Source of the DNA: an uncultured Mycoplasmatota bacterium | GTDB taxonomy: Bacteria > Bacillota_I > Bacilli_A > Izemoplasmatales > Izemoplasmataceae | Direction: 5' to 3' | NCBI GenBank assembly: GCA_913057225.1 | Contig: CAJXNT010000012.1 | Location: forward strand, 1 to 32,893 | Length of the DNA stretch: 32,893 nucleotides | Shown here: piece by piece, positions 26,392 to 32,893 of the stretch | Layout of the letters: each line of letters opens with the position of its first letter | Position numbering within the stretch: position 1 is the first letter of the stretch | Notes under the pieces: generated by a model | The model's input: the letters and a program-made list of their open reading frames with translations, nothing else | Told to the model about the DNA's origin: nothing | The model's database searches: none | Translations under genes and position numbers: made by a program

Positions 26392-28706
26392 AATCGCCTA
26401 AAGCCATTTTAAACACACTCTCGCGTGAAGAAAAAGTGAGGCTTTTATCGGGCCAAAACATGTGGGAAACCGAAGCCATTGACGCCAAAGGCGTGCCGTC
26501 GATGTTCATGGCCGATGGGCCCCATGGCCTAAGAAAACAAGCCCCTGAACTTGCAGGGGGTGTGGCCAAAGCCAACCCTGCCACTTGTTATCCATCCGCA
26601 GTCTTAATGGGCAGTACGTGGGATGATGCCTTAATTGAAGAGGTCGGAGAAGCCATGGGCAACGAAGCCTTAGAGCAAGACGTCGACATGATTTTAGGCC
26701 CTGGCATCAACCTCAAACGGCATCCTTACAACGGGCGTAATTTTGAATACTTTTCAGAAGACCCTTTAGTTGCTGGAAAACTTGGGGCCGCCCTCATCCG
26801 CGGGGTGCAATCGAGAGGTGTCGGCACCAGTTTGAAACATTACGTGGCCAACAATCAAGAAACAAGACGCATGGTCACCGATGCCATCATTGATGACACC
26901 ACACTCAATGACATTTATCTAAAAGCCTTTGAAATTGCGGTGAAAGAAGGAAACCCTTGGACGGTCATGGCCGCTTACAACAAAGTCAACGGCACCTTTG
27001 TCACCGAACACAAAGCATTACTCACCGATACTTTAAAAAATGCATGGGGCTATGACGGGGCGATTGTCTCCGACTGGGGCGCGGTCAATGATCGCGTGAA
27101 AGCCGCCCAAGCGGGCTTATCTTTAGAAATGCCCTCCAGTGGTGGGATGCACGATCAAGACGTCCTCAATGCTTTAGATAACACCCTCGATGAAGCCACC
27201 CTCGATGCGCGCGTCTTAGAAGTCCTCGAATTGGTCAAAAAAGCGCATCAGAAAAAACCCTCCATCAAAACCATCGACCCTCATAAGGTGGCTGTTAAAG
27301 CGGCATCGGAAGGGATGGTGCTGCTTAAAAATGAAGATGTTTTACCCCTTTCAAAAGAATCATCCGTCGCGCTGATTGGGGCGTTTGCGAAAACGCCACG
27401 GTATCAAGGGGGCGGCTCATCGCACATCAACCCCAAACACTTAGTGTCTCCCTTGGACGCTTTTAAAGCCATCTATGGCGAGCATCTAAGCTATGCCGAT
27501 GGGTATGACATCCATTCTGATGCACGGAATGATGCCTTGGAACAAGACGCTCTGAAGGTGGCTGAAAAAGCTGATCACGTGGTTTTAATCATCGGTCTTC
27601 CTGATAGCTATGAGAGTGAGGGCTACGACCGAACCCATCTGAATTTGCCTCCCAATCAAAACGCTTTGGTGGAACGCTTATCGGCTCATTCATCGTTAAC
27701 GGTGGTCCTCATGAACGGTTCGCCCGTGGTCATGCCGTGGATCGACCAAGTTCCCGCCGTCTTAGAAGCCTACTTAGGCGGAGAAGGCGTGGGCGAAGCC
27801 ATCGCAGATATCATCACAGGGACGGTGAATCCATCAGGAAAACTCGCCGAAACCTTCCCCCGGGCCATGGATGATTTCCCGGTGGATGACGCTTTCCCCG
27901 GGGGACTTAAACAAGTGGTGTATCAAGAAAGTTTAGATATAGGTTACCGCGCGGTGCACCGGTTAAACCTTCCCGTTTTATTCCCATTTGGCCATGGGCT
28001 CTCTTACTCTTCGTTTGCCTATATAGACGTGGACGCTCAAGTGGGTGAGAATTCAGTTCAATTGACGCTGACCCTTGAAAATACATCTGAGATTGCGGGG
28101 GCTGAAGTCGTTCAAGTCTATGGACATTACCGCACGTCCAATCTCATCCGGTCTACCCAATTCTTAACGGCCTATCACAAAGTCTTTCTTAAGGCTAGGG
28201 AGACTCAAACCCTCACGCTTGACATCCCCTTTGAGCGATTTAAGGTCACCCATCAAGGCACTTCCGTCTTAGAAAAAGGAGATGTAGAATTACACATTGG
28301 CGCGTCTTCGGCTGACATTAAACAGTCCGTCACCGTGTCCTTACCCGGTGAGACATTTGAAAAAACAGAGGGAGAAAATAAGAATTTGTTTGAAGCACTT
28401 TACGGCAAATCCATCCCAAAAGAAATCCCAGTGAAACCGTACACACTCAATTCCACGTTGAATGACATCTCGACCACATACATTGGGAAAAAAATGTATC
28501 AAAAGATACAAAAAGAGATGGCGACGATGTTCGTAGGGGATTACGATGAAACGCTCAAAATGATGTTTGAAAACATGGTCCGTGAGATGCCGTTAAGACA
28601 GCTTATCAGCATGTCAAACGGCGTGCTCACGCTCCGTAAAATGAAGGGCTTGATTGCGCTCATGAATAAACGATTCTTGCAAGCCATGAAGTATTTGTTG
28701 TTTTAA
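26388..28706 (+). CDS. GH3 beta-glucosidase, cytoplasmic
   Basis: A 772-residue GH3 enzyme without signal peptide. The N-terminal barrel shows MADGPHGLRKQ and the nucleophile Asp229 in IVSDWGA. The second domain carries SEGYDRTHL with the likely acid/base Glu411. A fibronectin-III-like domain covers about 552-650. A helical C-terminal tail of about 110 residues follows, as in many Gram-positive GH3 enzymes. It should remove terminal glucose from beta-linked oligosaccharides. GAGGAGG lies 6 bases before ATG 26388. It is the last gene of the glucan operon. No convincing terminator follows it. Confidence 0.93.
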   Translation: MKSPKAILNTLSREEKVRLLSGQNMWETEAIDAKGVPSMFMADGPHGLRKQAPELAGGVAKANPATCYPSAVLMGSTWDDALIEEVGEAMGNEALEQDVDMILGPGINLKRHPYNGRNFEYFSEDPLVAGKLGAALIRGVQSRGVGTSLKHYVANNQETRRMVTDAIIDDTTLNDIYLKAFEIAVKEGNPWTVMAAYNKVNGTFVTEHKALLTDTLKNAWGYDGAIVSDWGAVNDRVKAAQAGLSLEMPSSGGMHDQDVLNALDNTLDEATLDARVLEVLELVKKAHQKKPSIKTIDPHKVAVKAASEGMVLLKNEDVLPLSKESSVALIGAFAKTPRYQGGGSSHINPKHLVSPLDAFKAIYGEHLSYADGYDIHSDARNDALEQDALKVAEKADHVVLIIGLPDSYESEGYDRTHLNLPPNQNALVERLSAHSSLTVVLMNGSPVVMPWIDQVPAVLEAYLGGEGVGEAIADIITGTVNPSGKLAETFPRAMDDFPVDDAFPGGLKQVVYQESLDIGYRAVHRLNLPVLFPFGHGLSYSSFAYIDVDAQVGENSVQLTLTLENTSEIAGAEVVQVYGHYRTSNLIRSTQFLTAYHKVFLKARETQTLTLDIPFERFKVTHQGTSVLEKGDVELHIGASSADIKQSVTVSLPGETFEKTEGENKNLFEALYGKSIPKEIPVKPYTLNSTLNDISTTYIGKKMYQKIQKEMATMFVGDYDETLKMMFENMVREMPLRQLISMSNGVLTLRKMKGLIALMNKRFLQAMKYLLF

Positions 28707-28728
28707 CGAACTTTTACGCAAAATTTCA

Positions 28729-28757
28729 TTGAGAAAATGAAGGCCTTTAAGTATACT
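28729..28757 (+). promoter_or_regulatory. promoter of the phosphonate-type ABC importer
   Basis: TTGAGA (28729-28734) and TATACT (28752-28757) are separated by exactly 17 bases, each one mismatch from consensus. Transcription would start near 28765, just before the AAAGGAG ribosome site of the phnD-like gene. Confidence 0.75.
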
Positions 28758-28790
28758 AAAATGTAGAATAAATTTTTTAAAGGAGATCCC

Positions 28791-29810
28791 ATGAAAAAAG
28801 CATTTTTAGCATTGACCTTATTACTCAGTGTGTTTGTGCTTGCAGCATGTGGGGGCGGCGCTGGGTACGCCGATCAAACCCTCAACGTGTATTTTGTCCC
28901 ATCGCGTCCTGCCGATGAGATTTTAGAAGTCACCGAACCCCTTTCAGACCTCCTCAAAAATGAGTTGGCTGAACTTGGATTTGAAGTCGGTGGAGTAGAA
29001 ATTCTTGTATCCTCAACCTATGAGGCCGCTGGGGAAGCCTTGATCGCCGGAACCGGAGACATTGCTTTCTTACCTGGAGGTACATACGTTGCGTATAAAG
29101 ATTTAGATGGTAGCCCCATTGAAGTGTTGCTCGCCGCAACGCGTGCGGGTCTTTCCAAAGATGCGGCCGATGCTGCAGCTTGGAATGATGGTGAAGCCAC
29201 AACGGGCGACCCAGAATACCAAGTGGCTTATTATAAAGGATTGATCATTGCAGGCCCCAGTGAAGCGGGTCAAGCGGTATCCGCCACCGTCAATTCCGGA
29301 GCTGAACTCGCCTGGGAAGATGTGAAAGACTTGAACTGGTGTGTCCGCTCCGCCACGTCATCATCCGGTTACATTTATCCTGCCGTTTGGTTGCTTGATA
29401 ACTTTGGAAAAACCTTTGATGACATCGAAGGATCTGTCACCACCACCGGTGGATATGGCGATACTGCCTCCAGTTTAGCCACAGGCACATGCGATGTCGG
29501 TACATTCTATGCCGATGCGCGCCGTGACTATGCCGATGAGTGGGAAGGCGATTATGGTCGCTCGGCTTCCATTTGGGCAGAAACCAATGTTGTTGGGGTT
29601 ACATCCAACATCATGAACGATACCATTTCAGTGTCCACACTCAACATGGACCAAGATCTCATTGATGCGATTAAACAAGCATTCTTAAACATCGCCGAAA
29701 CGCAAGCCGGACAAGACGTTATGAGCGTATATTCTCACCAAGGATATACCGAAGTCTCAGATTCCGATTATGATGCAGCACGTACTGCTGCTGAAATTGC
29801 GGGTGAATAA
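28791..29810 (+). CDS. phnD: phosphonate/phosphite/phosphate ABC transporter substrate-binding lipoprotein
   Basis: A 339-residue lipoprotein with lipobox LAAC near residue 20. The PhnD-type fold is shown by the early VYFVPSRPADEI strand, GDIAFLPGGTYVAY near residue 90, and the phosphonate-binding loop TSSSGYIYP (Thr189 to Pro197), where Ser side chains normally hold the phosphonate oxygens. It should deliver a phosphorus compound to the two PhnE-like permeases. AAAGGAG is about 7 bases before ATG 28791. No C-P lyase or phosphonatase gene is in the window, so the true ligand could be phosphonate, phosphite or phosphate. Confidence 0.88.
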   Translation: MKKAFLALTLLLSVFVLAACGGGAGYADQTLNVYFVPSRPADEILEVTEPLSDLLKNELAELGFEVGGVEILVSSTYEAAGEALIAGTGDIAFLPGGTYVAYKDLDGSPIEVLLAATRAGLSKDAADAAAWNDGEATTGDPEYQVAYYKGLIIAGPSEAGQAVSATVNSGAELAWEDVKDLNWCVRSATSSSGYIYPAVWLLDNFGKTFDDIEGSVTTTGGYGDTASSLATGTCDVGTFYADARRDYADEWEGDYGRSASIWAETNVVGVTSNIMNDTISVSTLNMDQDLIDAIKQAFLNIAETQAGQDVMSVYSHQGYTEVSDSDYDAARTAAEIAGE

Positions 29811-29821
29811 GTCATCGCATT

Positions 29822-29852
29822 AAAGGGCTTGTCATCGACAAGCCCTTTTTTT
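29822..29852 (+). terminator. strong intrinsic terminator between phnD and phnC
   Basis: AAAGGGCTTGTC (29822-29833), loop ATC, GACAAGCCCTTT (29837-29848) and a T-run to 29852 make a perfect 12-base stem. Because the downstream genes have no visible promoter, this likely acts as a partial terminator that keeps the binding protein more abundant than the membrane parts. Confidence 0.92.
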
Positions 29853-29872
29853 AACCTTCAGGAGGACATGGT

Positions 29873-30658
29873 GTGATTCAATTTAAAGACGTTGGAAAAA
29901 CCTACCCTAACGGAGTAGAAGCATTAAAAAATGTGGACCTAACCATTGAGCAAGGAGAATTCATTGCCATCATTGGCCTTTCCGGGGCCGGCAAATCGAC
30001 CCTCATTCGATTGGTCAATAAAATGCACCCGATCACATCGGGCGAATTGGTGGTCAATGAAGTGCCTGTGGATGAATCCTTAAAAGGCGACAAACTTCGG
30101 AAATTTCGCCGCGAAATCGGCATGATTTTTCAATCGTTCAATCTCATCATGCGGACATCGGTGATTAAGAATGTGTTGGCGGCCAAAGTGGCCGAACTCT
30201 CGCCGCTCAGAAGTTTTTTAGGTCTTTACAACAAAACCGATAAAGTCGCCGCTTTAACGGCACTGGAAAAACTTGGGATACTCGATAAAGCCTACACACG
30301 GGCCGACCAATTATCAGGCGGTCAACAACAGCGGGTCGCGCTGGCTCGAACGCTCACGCAAGATCCAAAAATCATCTTAGCCGATGAACCTGTGGCCAGT
30401 TTAGATCCCGTCACGGCGAATCAAGTGATGAGCGATTTTAAAACCATCAATGAAGAATTTAACATCACCGTCATTGCGAACATGCACCATGTGGACATGG
30501 CGTTAAATTATGCCGACCGGGTCATTGGGATCAGAGAAGGGCGCATTGTCTTTGACGGACCTTCAAGTCAAATCACCAATGCGATTCTTAAAGAGGTGTA
30601 CGGCCGAGAAATCACCGACGATGATATCTTAGCCGAAGCCCCCAAGGAAATCGTCTGA
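29873..30658 (+). CDS. phnC: phosphonate-type ABC transporter ATP-binding protein
   Basis: A 261-residue ATPase with Walker A GLSGAGKST, signature LSGGQQQR, Walker B IILADEPVASLDP and the switch His in NMHHVD, which is characteristic of the PhnC group. It energises the two permeases that follow. Start is GTG 29873 with GGAGG 7 bases before; the ATG at 29868 runs into a stop at once. It overlaps the next start by one base (TGATG). Confidence 0.93.
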   Translation: MIQFKDVGKTYPNGVEALKNVDLTIEQGEFIAIIGLSGAGKSTLIRLVNKMHPITSGELVVNEVPVDESLKGDKLRKFRREIGMIFQSFNLIMRTSVIKNVLAAKVAELSPLRSFLGLYNKTDKVAALTALEKLGILDKAYTRADQLSGGQQQRVALARTLTQDPKIILADEPVASLDPVTANQVMSDFKTINEEFNITVIANMHHVDMALNYADRVIGIREGRIVFDGPSSQITNAILKEVYGREITDDDILAEAPKEIV

Positions 30659-31503
30659 TGAAACGCTTGGCAAAACTGAAAGAAATCTTTATCCCAAGTC
30701 CCATCATCACAGGGGCGGGCACCGAAGTCCTCCCGCCCAAACCCATCTTGCCGTACATCCTCATTGGCTTTACGCTGATGACATTCATCGCCGCTCAGGT
30801 GACGGACTTTTCGCTTGTTGTCTTATTCACGCGGCTCTTTAATTTCCAGCTTGGCCCTTGGGGCATTGTCAAACGCTTTTTCCCCGTGGATTGGGCGTAC
30901 TGGACGTATGTCATTGACCCCATTTTTGAAACTGTTCAGATGTCCTTTTTAGGGACCCTGATTGGCTCGTTACTCGCACTTCCGGCGGCGTATCTGGCCA
31001 GTCAAAACTTGACCAAGAATAAATGGGTGGTCAACGGGGTGCGGACGCTTCTGGCGGTTTTAAGAACGTTGCCCATTCTTATCTATGCGGTCTTTTTCCG
31101 CTTGGTCTTTTTCTTGGGCGCATTGCCGGGGACGATTGCCATTGCCGTCTTTACTTTTAGCATCGTGGCCAAAATGCTTTATGAGCGCATTGAAACCTTA
31201 GATATGCAAGCGTATCATGCGATTGAATCGACGGGTGCGACCAAACTCAAATCATTCCTCAGCGCCCTGATGCCGGAAGTGAGACCGATTTTTTATTCTT
31301 TATCCCTTTATGCCTTTGAAATCAACATTCGCTACGCGGCCATCCTCGGTTATGTCGGCGCCGGGGGCATTGGCTTTATTCTGGATAACGCCATGAAAAA
31401 CCTCTCGCATAATGACCGTACCATTGTCATCTTACTGTTTATTTTTGTGACGGTTGTGATCATTGAAAACACCTCCAGACTCTTAAGAAGGAGGCTGGCA
31501 TAA
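30658..31503 (+). CDS. phnE: phosphonate-type ABC transporter permease, first subunit
   Basis: A 281-residue PhnE-like membrane protein. Segments include FLGTLIGSLLALPAAYLAS, LRTLPILIYAVFF and the C-terminal loop IRYAAILGYVGAGGIG, which is the family signature near the ATPase contact. About six helices are expected. It starts within the phnC stop and ends in a one-base overlap with the second permease, so the pair is probably made in equal amounts and forms a heterodimer. Confidence 0.9.
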   Translation: MKRLAKLKEIFIPSPIITGAGTEVLPPKPILPYILIGFTLMTFIAAQVTDFSLVVLFTRLFNFQLGPWGIVKRFFPVDWAYWTYVIDPIFETVQMSFLGTLIGSLLALPAAYLASQNLTKNKWVVNGVRTLLAVLRTLPILIYAVFFRLVFFLGALPGTIAIAVFTFSIVAKMLYERIETLDMQAYHAIESTGATKLKSFLSALMPEVRPIFYSLSLYAFEINIRYAAILGYVGAGGIGFILDNAMKNLSHNDRTIVILLFIFVTVVIIENTSRLLRRRLA

Positions 31504-32327
31504 TGACCGAAAATGTGCAAAAAACGCTGAATCAAGAACCCAAGCATTGGATTCGCAATTCACTCATCTTACTCTTCTTAATCGCGATGACATGGTGGAG
31601 TGCTTCCGCCATTAATTTCCAAGGCGTCAATGAACAAGGCACCGTGGTGGTAAGAAACATCGCCCGCTACTTTGTCTGGCCCGATTCCAATCCGGATAAT
31701 CCGGTCCTTGCGAAATATCTGTTCTCCTTTGAACGCTTTGCCATTCCCTATTTAATGTTAGAAACCATCATGATTGCGTTCATTGGGACCTTAATCGGGG
31801 CCATCATTTCGATTCCCTTTGCGTTTCTTTCCAGTAAAAACATCGTTGGGGAGAAAAGATCCCTGATTGGCGCCACCGTGATCACAATGATTCGGACCGT
31901 TCCCATCTTTATTTGGGGAATTGTCTTCATCCGGGTTCAAGGGGGCCCAATGGCCGGCGTTCTCGCCATTGCCATCTCCTCAATTGGGATGATTTCAAAA
32001 CTCTACATTGAAGTCATCGAAGACATCGATAAAGGGATTTTAGAAGCCTTAGATTCCACGGGGGCCACCGCGCTTCAAAAGATTCGCTACGGCATCTTAC
32101 CGCAGCTTACCGCGAACTTCTTAAGTGTTGGCATCTACCGCTTTGAAATCAACGTCCGAAACGCCACCATCTTAGGGCTCGTTGGGGCGGGTGGCATCGG
32201 CTTTACCTTGATTGATGCCTTAGGATCCTTTAACTTTGGGATTGTGGCCGTCGCGCTTTGGGGCATCATTCCCGTTGTCTTGATCATTGAATATGTTTCC
32301 ACCAAACTCCGTGCCAAGCTCACCTAA
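31503..32327 (+). CDS. phnE: phosphonate-type ABC transporter permease, second subunit
   Basis: A 274-residue PhnE-like permease, similar to the preceding one: FIGTLIGAIISIPFAFLSSKN, IRTVPIFIWGIVF and VRNATILGLVGAGGIGFTL. Its N-terminal helix lies at about residues 18-36 and a soluble loop of some 45 residues follows. ATG 31503 overlaps the TAA of its partner. It is the last gene of the importer and is followed at once by a terminator. Confidence 0.9.
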   Translation: MTENVQKTLNQEPKHWIRNSLILLFLIAMTWWSASAINFQGVNEQGTVVVRNIARYFVWPDSNPDNPVLAKYLFSFERFAIPYLMLETIMIAFIGTLIGAIISIPFAFLSSKNIVGEKRSLIGATVITMIRTVPIFIWGIVFIRVQGGPMAGVLAIAISSIGMISKLYIEVIEDIDKGILEALDSTGATALQKIRYGILPQLTANFLSVGIYRFEINVRNATILGLVGAGGIGFTLIDALGSFNFGIVAVALWGIIPVVLIIEYVSTKLRAKLT

Positions 32328-32329
32328 TG

Positions 32330-32360
32330 AAAAGATCTCCGAATTCGGAGATCTTTTTTT
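32330..32360 (+). terminator. terminator shared by the phosphonate importer and the converging GH3 gene
   Basis: A 28-base perfect palindrome centred on GAATTC (arms AAAAGATCTCCGAA / TTCGGAGATCTTTT) is followed by a T-run to 32360 on the plus strand. The minus-strand GH3 gene ends at 32360, so the same stem may serve both directions, with a shorter T-run on the minus side. Confidence 0.9.
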
Positions 32361-32893
32361 CATTCAGTTTCTAAACCATAGCCGATGGGATATCGGTGGT
32401 TGTCTTCGAGACTTTCCACATCCAGATCAATCAAATCATTCGGCCAGTAAAACGATAACTTCCCCGTAAATGGAGCCTCACCATATAAAAGTTCCGCGAT
32501 GGCTTGACCGCCTTCGGGGCCCGGCAAGAACATCGCAACGAGCGCGTCCATGGCCTCTGGGGCACTGCCTAAGACCAAGGGCCTTCCACTGACCATCAGG
32601 CCAATGACGGTTTTACCATCATCTTTGGCGCGTCGTGCCAGGTCTAATGCCGCTTGATTCTCCGGATGCGAAAGACCTCCGGTCAGAGTCGGTTGCATGG
32701 TATCGCCGACCCCTTCAGAATAGGAGATTTCTGAAAAAGCAAGGATCACAGTGTCGGCGTCTTCGTAATCATCGGTGAGATCGCCGTAGGGCTCTAATCC
32801 GTCTAAAATCGAAGTCCCCACCCCGATATCCGCGTTGGGATTGCCTTGCCAAAAGGTCGTCCACCCGCCCGCTAATAATCCGACATGATCACT
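32360..32893 (-). CDS. GH3 beta-glucan exohydrolase-like enzyme, C-terminal part
   Basis: The frame is open from the right edge to TGA at 32362-32360 (177 residues seen), so the catalytic barrel and N-terminus are outside. An internal GTG at 32821 is not the start, because the frame continues upstream with GLLAGGWTTFWQGNP, a phrase typical of the second domain of GH3 glucan exohydrolases such as barley ExoI. Further on, EISYSEGVGD carries the likely acid/base Glu and VSGRPLVLG follows. It ends in NHRYPIGYGL, the usual GH3 close without a fibronectin domain. The preference is probably beta-1,3/1,4-glucan or cello-oligosaccharides (inference). It points toward the importer and belongs to another transcription unit. 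Confidence 0.88.
   Translation of the reverse strand, partial: SDHVGLLAGGWTTFWQGNPNADIGVGTSILDGLEPYGDLTDDYEDADTVILAFSEISYSEGVGDTMQPTLTGGLSHPENQAALDLARRAKDDGKTVIGLMVSGRPLVLGSAPEAMDALVAMFLPGPEGGQAIAELLYGEAPFTGKLSFYWPNDLIDLDVESLEDNHRYPIGYGLETE

Noticed and set aside
1-32893. Reassignment of TGA to tryptophan (mycoplasma code)
   Set aside because: TGA ends many genes exactly at overlaps with the next start (ATGA), and conserved Trp positions use TGG.
1-32893. CRISPR arrays, tRNA or rRNA genes, insertion sequences, phage genes
   Set aside because: No spaced direct repeats, cloverleaf-like genes, transposase frames or terminal inverted repeats were seen on either strand.

Overview
The window reads as chromosome of a Gram-positive-type bacterium (Bacillota or a Mycoplasmatota relative such as an Izemoplasma/Haloplasma-like lineage; this placement is inference). 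The reasons are strong AGGAGG ribosome sites, several LAAC/LSAC lipoproteins, a T-box leader, a LacI regulator and carbohydrate ABC importers without their own ATPase. TGA is used only as a stop and Trp is TGG, so the code is the standard bacterial one and not the mycoplasma code.

Left flank (1-3060, minus strand): the 5' part of a NeuB-type sialic/legionaminic acid synthase runs off the left edge. Next to it is a permease-ATPase-binding-protein operon for a polar amino acid, preceded by a complete T-box leader. The specifier codon reads best as CGU, which predicts arginine.

Centre (3060-28706, plus strand): sixteen consecutive genes, mostly overlapping or a few bases apart, look like one long operon for a beta-1,3(/1,6)-glucan of the laminarin type. 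Surface parts are a multi-module glycan-binding lipoprotein, an exported GH16 laminarinase-like lipoprotein, a classical sugar-binding lipoprotein and a very large membrane-anchored binding protein. Import parts are two pairs of MalF/MalG-type permeases. Cytosolic parts are GH30, a large GH94/GH149/GH161-like phosphorylase, GH5 (exo-1,3-glucanase-like), a short GH16 and GH3. A LacI regulator lies between the two GH16 genes, and LacI-type operator sequences lie in front of the first gene. The likely flow is: bind and cut glucan at the surface, import oligosaccharides, then trim branches and split chains inside by hydrolysis and phosphorolysis.

The least understood part is 12523-23506: giant binding protein, two permeases, a beta-propeller/TPR/Yip1-like membrane protein, an exported DUF5696-like protein with a possible barrel fold, then two more permeases. 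It looks like a dedicated membrane machine for glucan capture and import, and is the best candidate here for an undescribed system.

Right flank (28729-32893): a phosphonate/phosphate-type ABC importer (PhnD, PhnC and two PhnE) with its own promoter and an internal terminator after phnD. A shared terminator follows, then the C-terminal part of a second GH3 beta-glucan exohydrolase-like gene on the minus strand, cut by the right edge.
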